64,000 nucleotides of DNA, taken from NCBI GenBank assembly GCA_012861695.1, contig JAAOOA010000066.1, forward strand, positions 1,266,419-1,330,418. The letters are read 5' to 3'. This stretch comes from Trematomus loennbergii. Taxonomy: Eukaryota > Chordata > Actinopteri > Perciformes > Nototheniidae. A model generated the notes under the pieces. That model saw only the letters and a list, made by a program, of their open reading frames with translations. It searched no databases and was not told where the DNA came from. The first letter of the stretch is position 1. Every line of letters starts with the position of its first letter. Shown here piece after piece: positions 45,129-58,936 of the stretch. Made by a program: the position numbers and the translations under genes.

Positions 45129-46280
45129 CTATTGCACCTGCTTCCTGAGACAACCCCCCCCCAGAACTGAGGAACCGTCCAGGGCTGGCCCACCATCATT
45201 TGTGTCACTTCTGCGTACCATGGCGGCGACCAGGATGACTGACAACAGCTCCCGTCTCACCCTCTCCAGGAGAGGGAGAATGAGACGCAGCGGTGGAAAG
45301 GCGTAGAGCAGCTTTCTTGGCCATGGCTCGTGTGCAAACGCGTCCACCCCCAAGGGTGGATTGTCCTGCCGAGCCAGGGAAAACCATAGGGTAGAGTGGT
45401 TGTTGCGCCGGTTGGCGAACAGGTCCACCTCCGCTTTCCCGAACTGGGCCCAGATCTGCTTCACCACCTCCGGGTGAAGCATCCATTCGTCTGGCAGGGG
45501 CCCGCCTCTTGACATGAGGTCGGCCCCCCTGTTCTCCAGCCCCGGGATGTGGAGGGCCTTCAGAGATAACACATTCTCTGAGGCCCACAACCACAGGTTC
45601 TCCGCTGTGCCCAACAAGGCGGCGGAGCGGACTCCGCCCTGCCTGTTGATGTAAGCCACTGTGGTGGGGTTGTCGCTCCTCACCAGCACATGTCTGCCCT
45701 GTAGTAAGGGTTTGAAGTGCTGTAGGACCAGTACTACTGCCCGTAGCTCTAGGAGGTTGATGTGCCGAGTTTCTGTCAGAGGCCAGCCACCACCTATAGC
45801 TCTCTCTAGGCAGGTCCCCCCCATCCTGTCACGGATGGATCTGTGAATACCGTGACGTAAGAGGTCACCCGCCCCAGTGGAGTTCCCCTCAGCAGATGCT
45901 TTGGGGACCCCCAGTATCGGAGGTTGCCCTCCAATGAGGGGGGGATGGTCACCAGACGTCGTTTGTGCCTCTTGGGATCTAAACGAAGGCCGGCAAACCA
46001 CCTCTGCAGGCGACGCATGTGCAGTAACCCCAGCGGTACCACGAGGTGAGCAGCCGCCATGAGACCCAGAGTCTGCATGATGGTTGCGGCTGTCACCGTT
46101 GCCCCCCGTCGCAGTCTGCAAACTGCCTGAAGCAGGGATGCCTGTAGTCTGCCTGCATCGAGCAAAATCCCCAGATACTCCACCTGCTGGTGAGGTATGG
46201 GACTGCTCTTCTTCCAATTGACCGCAAACCCCAACTTGGTTAGGTGTAGGATAAATTGGGCTGTGTGGGACATTGCCCAT
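45129..46280 (-). pseudogene. DIRS-like RNase H and connection region
   Basis: The first 150 or so residues are an out-of-frame reading of the RT region. The real content begins near residue 155: LTETRHINLLELRAVV, then LVRSDNPTTVAYINRQGG (acidic residues of RNase H), IPGLENRGADLMSRGGPLP and EVDLFANRRNNHSTLWFS. The frame stops soon after RRSDTN. RNase H degrades the RNA of the RNA-DNA hybrid during reverse transcription. A frameshift at about 45806-45830 separates it from the RT frame, so the polyprotein is broken. Confidence 0.8.
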
Positions 46281-46816
46281 TCCCTAGACCTGGCCATGAC
46301 TATGAGGTCGTCCAGATAAAAGAAAACCCTCATGCCATGGTCGCGAAGTGGCTGAAGCACACAGCTCTCGCCGCTGGGACGCTTCCTCCCACAGCCCGTC
46401 ACTTCCGGGAGGCCAGGGACATTACACGGCCAGCTGCGGTTATTCATCTGCCCGATGCTGCGGTCCAAATAATCACTCGGAGGAGTAATCAGTGAGACGC
46501 CCAACACACCTAGATTATTCGCCGCTGCAGCCATCTGTGCTCCGAGCCAGAATATTTTATCAAAATATTCCAGCGTCTCTCGGTCACGAGGCAGCGGGGG
46601 AAGAGGCTTTTTACCCTCCGCCGATCCTGCTGCCTGTGGGAGCAGATGGGCTGCCAGGCTCTCATCAAGGGGGGGCACGCCGGGACACGCTGTGTCCGTG
46701 CGGCCCTGCACCCTGAGGATACCCACCATACCAGCCACTGGAGCCTTCATCCTCAGTGGCTGTCGCCACGACGCCTCCACACACTGCCAGATATCTGGCA
46801 ACGGGGGACGAAACAA
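45806..46816 (-). pseudogene. DIRS-like reverse transcriptase, N-terminally deleted
   Basis: A 336-codon frame. Residues 1-130 are gag-like or linker sequence. From about residue 152 it reads VLQPLRDHGMRVFFYLDDLI, with the catalytic YLDD box at 167-170, then the following palm and thumb segment (KLGFAVNWKKSSPIP, QVEYLGILLD). The upstream RT motifs, including the first catalytic Asp, are missing: residues around 130-150 join gag-like sequence straight to the YLDD region. The frame ends just after FTDPSVTGWGG, where RNase H starts, and the RNase H continues in another frame. Confidence 0.8.
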
Positions 46817-47265
46817 AGGCTGGCTGCGCCGGGCGGACCGGGCCGTAGAACCCCTGGCGGAGACGGCTCACCGGCTTCGGCGGGAGTGGTGGGGGGAGCG
46901 GTAGCCCTACACGCTCCGCCGCCATGGTCATCACCAGGGGGAAGTCCTGGCGGACAGACCTGGGCGGTGGACTTCCATGGACCCCGGACCGGAAGTGCCC
47001 GACAACGAGAAGTCCTCGTCATCTTCCTCCCCGGCAAACGGAGCCATCCGCCCGCTGGGATGGCGAACGTAAATGGCGTCGCCTCGGCCATATCCTGGTG
47101 CCCCATCTCCACCACTTCGACCTCAGCCTGGTCATCAGTGTCATCGCCACGCGGTGAGATGTAGTGGGTTTTGAAATGGTCCCACTGGTGCTGGCGTCTG
47201 AGCCGTGGGAGTGCCCGGCAGGCATTGCAGGACGGTGAAGGCTCCACGCCGTCCACGACAGGCAC
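46753..47265 (-). pseudogene. Gag-like N-terminal frame of the DIRS-like element
   Basis: A 170-codon frame that starts MPVVDGVEPSPSCNACRALP and is rich in Pro, Arg and Gly. The CxxC spacing near residue 13 and its position upstream of RT suit a DIRS first protein, but similarity is weak. It overlaps the RT frame in another phase. Confidence 0.4.
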
Positions 47266-47560
47266 GGGTCTCTTGAAGTGGCGACTCCATGAAGGTAAGA
47301 TGCTTCTTCTTTTACTTGCTCTTTCTTTCCAAAATGTTTATTTTTCTCTGTCAGGTGTTGTCTCGCTGGCTGAAGAGAAAAGGATGACAGTCAGGAGGCG
47401 TAGCTGCCTTATATACTGTGAGCCTGCGTGCGCATTCAGGTAGGCTCGCCCTGATTGGCCGGCTACTTTTATGCAACTTCAGTGTGTGAACGCTCGCGTA
47501 TCATTGATGAGAGTAGTACCCATAGAGTCCAGTAGAGGGCGGAGCCTGTGTGAGATAGAT

Positions 47561-49070
47561 AACATCTTATTTTACCTGCCCCTTCTTACTAAAAAATAAC
47601 AACAAAAAATGAAATAACCATTACAAAATAAAATAAAAGCAATATATCGCTTACAAATACTGACACATAAACCCCGAACACAATCAAAAGTCACCTTCAT
47701 ACTTTCTAATTACACTTTCTTTATACATTTTCTTAAACATAAAAATATTCTTACAGCCCTTTAAAGCATTCAGCAAATAATTCCACTTCTTTACGCCAAC
47801 TACAGAGACACACATCTGCTTTAAAGTAGTACGTGCAAACTGATGCTTAAAATGTAATTTCTAGAGTCCACTAGAGTCCAGTTTGATAGCTGGTGTCCGA
47901 CTTTACGAATGAAACTCATGCAAATACAAGAACATTTTTTATTAGCTCTCCACTATTGTGCCCACCATGTGTGGGAGGTGGCCCAAACTACACTACGCTA
48001 CACTACGCTACACTACGCTACACTACGCTACACTCTAATTCTTGCTGTCATGTTCATCACCATGTTACTTTGCTGTCTATTTTGTTGTGTCAACCTGTAG
48101 TTAAAAGATTTTATACATATCATCTTTGACCAATGTCGTGTGCCAACTGTAGGACTGAAATAAATATTATTGAATGACTGCACAGCAAAAGGCAAGACTG
48201 GGCTTCATACAATGTCACCATTAAATATCAGTTCAGCATGTCTACTGAAACTGGACAAAATGTGTGGTTAAAAGTTAAACTTTTACAAATGTTCACTATC
48301 AGAAATCTGTGCTTTCTGGATACATTTTGTGTAAATATCAGTTGCTTTAAAATCTGCAGAGGGTTTTTCTTTAAGTATGCATCTCCCTGAAGACCTCCAT
48401 ACCTCCCATGATCCCCTGCAAGTCCCTCAGATTCCATTACACTAGGAGTGAGGGGACAGCGCGGCCCATTGTGTTCTTTAAATGATGAACCCAGATGCCC
48501 TGTTGTATTAATAAGTCATGCAGCAGCTGCCGATGAGAGGGGGGGGCGGGGGGGGAGTGGAGATGGATGTGCCTTTTGTACAGACGCAGGATGATATAGC
48601 AACTGATCAATGTAGCCATACATTATCTGTTCTGTCAGCTAAAAAGAAATCTGAGAGCATTTCTGTACTTTTATGATGGCAGGGAATAATGAAGCCATGT
48701 CCTCCTTAACCCAGGGTTCATCAACTACATTTGACCAAGGGCCAGAGCAGATACTGTAATCCTAATTAGCCTATCTTTGTTTAAGGACAGGATAATTAGG
48801 GTCAAAGATACTGGGGCTATGTCCCATTTACTGGTCCCATATAGTCGGACCAAGCCCCAGTATATGGGTCATCAACTGAGCTATATGGCGGACCAGGAGA
48901 TCAATAATTTAAGCAAGTTCTGGACTACAGATTGCTCTTAGACCTCCGCCAAGAATGCAGTTCCCCAGGGACTAAAGTTATAGTCCTTTGGGAACCATAT
49001 AGTTAAAATCAGTTAAAATATTGCAGCATGCAGTCCTTTATTTCCTGATCTGTAGATAGCGGTAGTTTTT
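47561..49070. other. Intergenic DNA with a short tandem repeat and a hAT-like end
   Basis: A 10-bp repeat CACTACGCTA lies at 47991-48030 (four copies). CAGGGTTCATCAACTACATT at about 48713 resembles a hAT (Charlie-type) left terminus without a visible partner. A G-run is at about 48540-48556. No gene. Confidence 0.6.
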
Positions 49071-49360
49071 ACAGGACAGTAGGGGTGTAACGGTATACGT
49101 ATTTGGTATACTTCGGTTCGGTACACGTGTGTACCGAAGTGTACTGAACGAATATAACGTTAAAAGTAAAAATTTGAGAACGTGAACAACTTTTTGGAAG
49201 TAATCTCAGGTGCTGCGTCGCAGCATTCAGTGTCATTTGCTCACATTGGGTTCAACGCGTCATAGAGCGACCAAGTCATTTAATTGGACGAGAGGCATAC
49301 TATGAGAGCTGGTCACAGGGATGCTTTCAAATTTAGTCAGTAATTTGAGGAACTGTCGAA

Positions 49361-49639
49361 ATGGCGAACGCAGATAAAGTTGAGCTCGAAAATCCTCCAG
49401 CATCATTGAAGTCTCCGGTTTGGGAACATTTTGGTTTCGCAGTTACGTACAAGGATGACGGACAAAGACAGGTGGACCGAACCAAAGCTGTTTGTCGGCA
49501 TTGTTCAACTAAAATTGGTTACGCGGCTGGCAATACATCAAACTTCCACACTCATTTGAAAAGGCATCACCCGAACGTGAATATCACCGATACCAAAAGA
49601 AAAATAACTGAAGTGCAAACCCAACTCCCACTAGCATAG
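49361..49639 (+). pseudogene. BED zinc finger of the hAT transposase
   Basis: A 92-codon frame starting MANADKVE. The motif SPVWEHFGF is followed by CRHC and HTHLKRHH, which supply Cys2-His2 zinc ligands of an intact BED finger. BED fingers bind the transposon ends. The frame stops at 49639, soon after the finger, at the deletion junction. Confidence 0.85.
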
Positions 49640-49698
49640 TAGCATTTAAACCTCCAACACTCGCAAAAGGTTCAGACCGAGCCAAAGCTATTACAAAC

Positions 49699-49878
49699 GC
49701 CAAATATCCTTATGTTGCCATGTTAGCAAAGCGCTACCTGGCTGTATCTGCTACCTCTGTCCCTAGCGAGAGGGTGTTCTCCACAGCAGGAGACATTGTT
49801 AGTGCCAGCAGATCTGCCCTTTCGGCAAGCAATGTAGACAAGTTCATCTTTCTTAAAAAATACATGAAAATACAATGA
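49699..49878 (+). pseudogene. hAT dimerisation domain, C-terminal piece
   Basis: A frame out of phase with the BED piece reads KRYLAVSATSVPSERVFSTA, then GDIVSASRSALSASNVDKF and ends FLKKYMKIQ before TGA at 49876. This is the hAT C-terminal dimerisation motif. The change of frame confirms that the middle was lost and this copy cannot make transposase. Confidence 0.85.
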
Positions 49879-49904
49879 CAAGCAAGTCCTAATGTCAAGC
49901 TGGC

Positions 49905-50212
49905 TGCTTAGTACAGTTCAGTTCAAATACAGATTATTTCAGTTCATCGAAATGCTGCACCTTAATGTTTATTTTATTATGTTTTGTATTTATTTGAGTG
50001 AATATTCAGTTTAATAATAATTAAAAACCCAAAACTAATATTTTATGTTTTGTGAGTACTAGTACAGTAAAGTTCAAATACAGATTATGTCAGTTCATCG
50101 AAATGCTGCACCTTAATGTTTATTTTATTATATTTTGTATTTACTTGAGTGAATACATTATTCACAGTTTAATAATAATTAAAAACCCACAAAAAATATT
50201 TTATGTTTTGTG
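49905..50212. repeat. Tandem duplication of about 150 bp in the hAT 3' region
   Basis: GTACAGTTCAGTTCAAATAC at about 49910 and AGTACAGTAAAGTTCAAATA at about 50061 start two near-identical blocks, both containing ATCGAAATGCTGCACCTTAA and ending TTTTATGTTTTGTGA. The second copy has a small extra segment. Confidence 0.85.
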
Positions 50213-50839
50213 ATAATTTTTTCTGCTGTACCGAAACGTTCCGAACCGTGACCTAAAAACCGAGGTACGTACCGAACCGAAATGTTTGTGAACCGTTACA
50301 CCCCTACAGGACAGGCACTATCGACTGACAAAGATCCACACTGTAACTGGGTACAACCCAGAGATGGAGCACTCGAGTCCTGGATTCGGACTCGAGTGCC
50401 GATTTTCGGGACCCGTGACTCGACTCGGACTCGCGCACTGATTGACGCGGACTTGAACTCGGACTCGTGAATTCTCCCGCACGATGACTCGGACTCGTGA
50501 ATTCTCCGCCCACGATGACTCGGACTCGATTACATTGGTGCTCCGACTTGGACTCGAGCAAGTTTTGTCTCGAGTCAGATGTACTCCGTCCTGGCGAGTT
50601 CACGTAATGGGCGGCCCCCGCTATTCCAGTCTAGAGATGTCTAGAGACACACCCGCATCATGCTCTATGCTTTCACAGATTCTGCTTAGGACATTGGGAA
50701 AGAGCAGCGCAGAATGCTCGTTAAATGGAAAAAAGATTGAAGAGAAGGCTCCACAACACATTACTCTAAGGATGGAGTACAGACATATAGGTAGGCTGTC
50801 TTGAACACTATCATCAGAGCAATGTGATCTAATCAATAA

Positions 50840-50950
50840 ATAAAGATTCAGCTGATAACACGAAAGCACATGGCTACTTAACATGCAGAATGTCGTCATT
50901 TTGCATGCTAAGTAGCCATGTGCTTCCTGGGGCTTAATCTTTATTGACAT
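50840..50950. repeat. Imperfect long hairpin
   Basis: AGCACATGGCTACTTAACAT at 50872 pairs with the inverted ATGCTAAGTAGCCATGTGCT at 50907-50926. The stem extends outwards through TAATCTTTATTGA and its partner (about 50835-50850 and 50935-50948). The loop is about 10 bases (GTCGTC region). Confidence 0.8.
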
Positions 50951-51229
50951 CAGAGATGGAGTAGTCGAGTCGGACTCGAGTGCCGATTTTTTGGGACTCG
51001 TGACTCGACTCGGACTCGCACACTGATTGACTCGAACTCGGACTCGTGAATTCTCGCGCACGATGACTCTGACTCGGACACGTGAATTCTTCGGCCGAGA
51101 TGACTCGGACTTGACTCGGACTTGACTTGTACATTGACGCTCCGACTTGGACTCGGATTCGAGCAAGTTTTGTCTGGAGTCAGATGTACTCTGTCCTGGC
51201 GGGACAGGAGCGGGGCTGTCAGCATCAGC

Positions 51230-51447
51230 TGTGTGCTTGGCTTGCTGTTTAAAACACATTTTTTTGTATCAATATCTCTCGCTAGAATCTCCCACCATCC
51301 AACTAACAACAACAACAACAACAACGTCAAGCCTTTGGGCTCTGAAACTATGGGGCGGGCCGAGGACAAATACACATGCGTTAATCGTACGTTAAAATAA
51401 TTAGTGGCGTTAAAAAATGTTATTAACGCGTTAACTTGACAGCCCTA
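51230..51447. mobile_element. Fragment ending in a hAT-type terminus
   Basis: The right end is the inverted form of TAGGGCTGTCAAGTTAACGC, a terminus common in vertebrate hAT elements, ending at 51447. A CAA run (about 51305-51325) lies inside. The left terminus is not clear. Confidence 0.5.
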
Positions 51448-51950
51448 ATTATTAATAAATAATAATAATAATATTAATATTAGTAATAAGCTTTATATTT
51501 GTATACCACCTTTTATACAAGAATTGTAGCCAAACTTGCTTCACAGCAGTTGAATAGACAAATGAGTATAAGATGACAGGATACAAGCAATGTAGAGGAG
51601 TTACAGCTACATTTCAACACATATATCCACTAAGATTAATACATGAAGACTTGTGACTCGGACTTGACTTGGACTCTTCTTGGGTGATTCGGACTCGGAC
51701 TTGAACACAGGTAATGATGACTCGGACTCTACTCGGACACTCCTTGGGTGACTCGGACTTGGACTCGGACTTGGACTCGACTCCGACTGTCCCTAGGTGA
51801 CTCGGACTTGGACTCCGACTCGACTCCGACTGTCCCTAGGTGACTCGGACTTGGACTCCGACTCGACTCCGACTCTCCCTAGGTGACTCGGACTTGGACT
51901 CCGACTCTCCCTAGGTGACTCGGACTTGGACTCTGACTCGAAAAGTGGGG

Positions 51951-54430
51951 ATTAGAGAGTGACTTGGACACAATCATATGTTTTTATTTGATACTATTGA
52001 CTGTTGTTACATTGCATTATCCTGTTTTAGTTTCGCCCGGAACACATTTCGGTGATTCCGTTTCAAGTGTATCCAAGGAAACCTTGACTGTTTTTAAGAA
52101 ATCAATTCAGAGGTGCTAATAGTATTTGCAGGAAATAAAAATGTCTTTGAAATTATATCTTTGAGTGTTTATATTCTGTCACTGCTACAGTTGATAGAGA
52201 ACAACTGAGTGTCTTACAAAACAATTACATTTCCTTTTGTTTTCAAATTCAATATCACTTGCACGGCTGTATGGCAGGGTTGGTGTTTCCTGAAAGAACT
52301 AGTCTGCTAGAGTTTCAGTCCTACCACGCCAGGAGGCAAAATTGTGTACAGCTGTCCATAATCAGAGGCTTGGGGAAGGATCGAGAGGGCGGTGGTTGTA
52401 ATAATTATTTAAACATGAAACACTAACAATTACATGTTCTCTCCTTGAAGTTGTCCTGTGCCATTCCATGGCAGCAAATGTGCTAATTAACCTCCAACCT
52501 GTTTATTTTCCCGCCTGTTTGATTGTTTGCCCTATTAGTTCCACCTGTTCCCCATCAGCCCTGCAACCACCTGACCTTTACACCTGCACTTCACCCCCTC
52601 ATTAGTTCTGCTTCGATTTAGGTCCTGGATTTTGGTCAGTTTTCGTTGCATTCTTGTCATGTTTCAGGAAGTTCTGTTCTGCTCAGTTTTGCTTGCCTTG
52701 CCTTGTCTAGTTCAAGACTGACAGGTATGAGCTGTTTGAGTTCCCGTCTTCAGCTTTGGAACCCACCTGCTTTTTGTGACAATAATAGTATTGGAAGTGT
52801 TCTGGTTTAATTTGTCGTCGATGTTGTGTTGATCAAGCATTTTTTTGCTGGCTTTAGTTGTATGTAGGTTAAAGGAACAATCCATCTGAAGAGCAAACGA
52901 GTAAGAATGCATTGGTAATCTCTGAATCTCAGAATACAAAATAAATATCAGCCTGAGTTGAAAGGGTCTGAGGAAGACATTTTTATAAAGTTAAGTGCCA
53001 CATGGTTGTGTGGCGCGTGATTTGCACCGTTTTTTTATACGACAGGGGAAACATAAGCTCTTTGAACAACTATTATAGTTTTTATTAATGTATTTTGTTT
53101 TGTAACAACCTTCCCCTAGAGGTCGGTGAAAGATAATTATCCGCACACATCTTCAGAGCTAGTCTTCAGAGTTATTCTACAATTTTTCCTTTTCTTTACT
53201 GTACAGAGGAGAATATTGTTCCCTGGCTTTAATTTTTAAGACGGTGCCTCATCCTAAGCAATAGAAGTGATAGTCAATAGAAGTACTAGTACAATATCAG
53301 CAGGTTTCATTGATGGACTGACTGCTTCTTTATGGGTGATGTCGTAATGCTAGTTCGATTCTGTCAAAAATCTAAGAGCCATTTTTTATTCAGTGTGTCC
53401 CTGATCTACTAACATGCTGAAACACACATGTGTAATATGGCATGTGCCCCCATCTCACCCATTTACATATAATAAATTCAATCCTGAGTGCAGGTCAGAA
53501 TGCTGTAGATCTTTGGCTATAGGAGATGGGATGGAACACTTTCCTTCATGCTTTCAAAATGAAAGGGCATCAGAGAGCACTTCCACTGACATGTATGTGC
53601 CATGCATTGTTTATGATGCGTCTCACTAGGAGAAAGGCTTGCTATACTTTCCTTCTGGGCCGCACACAGATCAGGACTGGAGGAAGGAGATTCTGTTGAA
53701 ATCTTCAGATGGCTGCTAAAATTAGTAATATTATTTATTAAAGATGATAGATTCTAAATGTCTTCATGAAAATGCTCAGAATCTATCTTTATCTTTTTGT
53801 GTGAGAGAGTCTGTGCCAGTTCTTATTCTGCTTGCCTTGTGGGAAGCAGATTGAGCTTTAGAACCTGTGTAAAAAGAAATGTAATTTTCTATTATATACA
53901 ACGCAAAATGACATTTTAACCATCTAGTGTAAATTAGCAATATAAAGGCTTGTGGATGTGACCTCACTGTATAAAATGAGCTGTTTTGGCTTCAAGGATA
54001 ATCCCAGTCTCGTGAAATTGTACCTCCACAAACTAGAGGATGCATGGCGTTCGTAGGGAGGACGTTTCTGACCAGTTACTAGAACAGAAGTGCTAAAAAA
54101 TGCAATATTTGGCAAAACCTCCAAATGTCAGAAGTTCTTGATGCTAATTACAGCATGGATTATTATTGGGTTCCTCAGAGTCTTGTTTTTACTTCTGGAG
54201 GGGTTTCTGACCTTTTTCCAAACCAATTGGCCCAAATGGTTAAAAATTGTTAAGAATTGCAACAAATATGTGTCACAAATGGTTACAATAAAAAAATTGC
54301 AGCAACAACTATGAGAATTAATAAGGCACAGTAATGGTCACCATACTACCATTAAATTGTCTAAATCCGTACACATTATATTATATATTATATATACACA
54401 TGGCATTATATTTTAGAAACTGACTTAAAC
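51951..54430. other. Intergenic DNA, little recognised
   Basis: A pyrimidine-rich stretch with CACCTGTTCCCCATCAGCCC (about 52540-52700) has the style of fish retrotransposon termini but I cannot name it. No gene. Confidence 0.55.
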
Positions 54431-54446
54431 GCCACAACAGGTATTT

Positions 54447-54629
54447 ATATGACATTACATGTCACAGGTTAGACGCTTTTACCCAAAGCAACTTAAATAC
54501 AGTCAATACTGTGAGCAATCCCCACAGGAGCAATTTGGGGTGAGGTGTCTTGCCCAAGGACGCAACGACATGCTGACTGCAGTGGGGTTGGAACCAGTGC
54601 CCCCCCCCCTGATCTGAAGATCAGCGCTT
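54447..54629 (-). repeat. V-SINE-like SINE, head lost at a MITE boundary
   Basis: On the minus strand it has the tail, the centre and the B-box region (a C-run replaces part of it), and stops in the anticodon-like GATCTGAAGATCAGCGC. The terminal-inverted-repeat element at 54623 begins with the same GCGC, and no A-box part appears on its far side. Confidence 0.75.
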
Positions 54630-55415
54630 TTCCACTGCAGCACGTAGCACGGTTTAAGCGGGCTGGGCCAAACCAGGCCCGCTTTTTTTTGCTTTTCCAC
54701 TAGGGGTAGTTCCGGCTCAGAGCTACTTTTCACCTTTTTTCTGGCCCTCCAAAATCGAGGTTCTTACCGGGCCAACAACCGGGCTGAATATGCTAAACAA
54801 GTGACGTAAACACTCTCGACTGCTGAATGGTCAGAGAGAATCGCTGGCAAGGGGGCTACAACTACAACAAAATGAACATATTTTACCGTGATTTAATTGT
54901 AATACACGTTTCAAAATGATGCCGAAGTAACAACATACTGATACCAGTCTGCAGACAAGACGGCAGGCGAAAAACCTTTTAAAATGCGTGATTTCTGAAT
55001 GGCGATCGGATCGATCAGGCTAAGCTAACGTTGTAAATGCTCCGTCCACACTCACAACAACGGCCTATACAGACATAAATAAACCAGCGACTGTATTCGC
55101 CATGACACAGACAGTCTGTGGTTTGTACTTGTTTCACTTTTGTCTACTTTCTGAACAGATATGAGGAGCTGTGAGCTCTGAGTGCTAACGGCTGATGTTT
55201 TGGTTTTGTGGTTCGCATTGAAGATGACGTCACGGCAGTTTTACGCAGCGTCGCTCCCCCCGCCGAACAGCCGATCGCCACGCCTACACTGCGTTACTAT
55301 AGTTACTACCCCAGTTCCTAAACTGTAATGGAAACGCAGCATAAAGTGAGCCTGGCCTACCAAGGCCTAACCATACCGTACTAAGCCGTGCTAGGTCCTG
55401 CAGTGGAAAAGCGCC
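54623..55415. mobile_element. Inverted-repeat element, GCGCTTTTCCACTGCAG ends
   Basis: GCGCTTTTCCACTGCAGCAC at 54624 pairs with the inverted GGCGCTTTTCCACTGCAGGA ending at 55414. Subterminal TAGCACGG and CCGTGCTA also pair. The inside has no transposase. Of PIF/Harbinger style, but no clear target duplication supports this. Confidence 0.65.
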
Positions 55416-57675
<2,260 letters not shown>

Positions 57676-57985
57676 TCTGGGTTAGAATCAATGTTCTAAT
57701 GAACACTCAGGACCTTTACACATTTTCATTGAGAGATGTCAGAGTGGAGAGGCTGCCAGGTTCGAGGAGGGGACAAATTGAGGCTTAAAAATGAGATAAT
57801 CCATAATCTTCAGTGTGGTTAGCTATGAATCTTCCAAAACTTCCAAATACCTTGTCCTGGACATAGTTTCTACAGTATAAACTGTGCAACAGTACAGTAG
57901 GCCCACACAAACTGCAGAACACTGGTGCTTTGGGAACACTCAAATGATTGAATTCCCATTTAAAATCAGGAGACTGAATACGAAC

Positions 57986-57987
<2 letters not shown>

Positions 57988-58044
<57 letters not shown>
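57988..58044. repeat. GT dinucleotide microsatellite, about 57 bp
   Basis: A pure GT run, about 314 bp from the AC run and in inverted sense to it. Confidence 0.98.
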
Positions 58045-58045
<1 letters not shown>

Positions 58046-58936
58046 ATACTTGCCAACCGTCCCGATTTTCGCGGGAGACTCCCGATTTCATTGCCCTCTC
58101 CCGGGGTCATATTTCTCCCGCATTTCTCCCGATTTCTGACAAAATCAGATTTACTCACGACTGTTTCCACTCGGACTTTAATACAGCTACACCATTGTTT
58201 GGTTTCCATGGTAGCGCGTCTCTTTAGTAGCGCGCGCAACTCAAAGTCTGAGAGGGTGAGGAAGAAAACTGAACAAGAATCGACAACTCGACCCTCTGCT
58301 CACTCCTTTCCTGTAAAATACAGGTCCAGCCCACACATATGCTCCATGGTGCTACAGGCATTGCACTTACAACTACAATAATCATGTAAATGTTAATCTA
58401 CAGCTCCGGCGATCCACTAGCACCCGGAGTCTCCACCTGCAGACGCAGCCATCCTCATCAACTACTGTTGCGTCACCTTGGATAAGATTCCAAACAACTC
58501 ACAGACACACAGGGCGCTGAAATTGGCGCCCACCATCAGATCTGACGACGCTGAATGGCTGAAATTATGTTTTGGCGGCATAGTTTACAGATAGCAACAG
58601 TCAGCAATGTGTTGGCTGCTACTGCTCTGGCTGAGGGCTCCTTTCTTAGCGCCCAGACGAGAGAGGGTAATGATACATGCTGCGGCCAGGCAGGAAACAT
58701 GTGACTTATCAGTAACTTTAGACATCGTAACACCATTTTAAACAAGATTTTATTGTAGATTATACATTTTACTGATACCAACTATATCATATTTACCTTG
58801 TTCATTAAAAATAAAAATAAAAAAAGAATATTTTTTAAATATATATTTTTATTTATTTTTAATTTTTAATGACAATCAAACATGTGGGAAGAGGGGGGCC
58901 GGCGCCCCTAGCGCCCCTATGGGCCGGCCGCCACTG
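58045..58936 (-). mobile_element. Transposon fragments, hAT-type terminus at right
   Basis: CATACTTGCCAACCGTCCCG at 58045 followed by CCCG/CGGG palindromic motifs looks like a transposon end. The inverted CAGTGGCGGCCGGCCCATAG ending at about 58935 is a CAGTGGCG-type hAT terminus. Whether they belong to one element is unknown; no target duplication found. Confidence 0.45.

Larger units (their letters stand above)
45110..47560 (-). mobile_element. DIRS-like retrotransposon remnant
   Basis: A GC-rich block on the minus strand, very different in composition from its surroundings, holds pieces of a gag-like frame (47265-46753), a reverse transcriptase with YLDD (46816-45806) and an RNase H domain (46280-45129). 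The wording of the RT and RNase H parts (TGWG, LELRAVVLVLQHF, VAYINRQGG, EVDLFANR) is that of fish DIRS-type retrotransposons. The tyrosine recombinase expected downstream of RNase H is absent and the N-terminal RT motifs are deleted. No termini identified. Confidence 0.8.
49080..50306 (+). mobile_element. Internally deleted hAT (ZBED type) with exact 8-bp duplication
   Basis: TAGGGGTGTAACGGTATACG at 49080 pairs with the inverted terminus GTTACACCCCTA ending at 50306. CAGGACAG flanks both ends (49072-49079, 50307-50314). It keeps the BED finger and the C-terminal dimerisation region of the transposase but lacks the catalytic core between them. Confidence 0.93.
50351..51950. mobile_element. 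ACTCGG-rich hAT-like subterminal arrays
   Basis: Two direct copies (50351-50605 and 50952-51205) start CAGAGATGGAG and consist largely of GACTCGGACTCG-type repeats; a third array is at about 51650-51950, with a unit of about 43 bp (CTAGGTGACTCGGACTTGGA). CAGAGATGG at the edge and clustered short repeats near the end are typical of some fish hAT elements, but no complete element with target duplication was found. Between the first two is a long hairpin. Confidence 0.6.

Noticed and set aside
57884..58381. A 165-codon open frame
   Set aside because: It crosses the GT microsatellite and transposon-end sequence; no conserved content.
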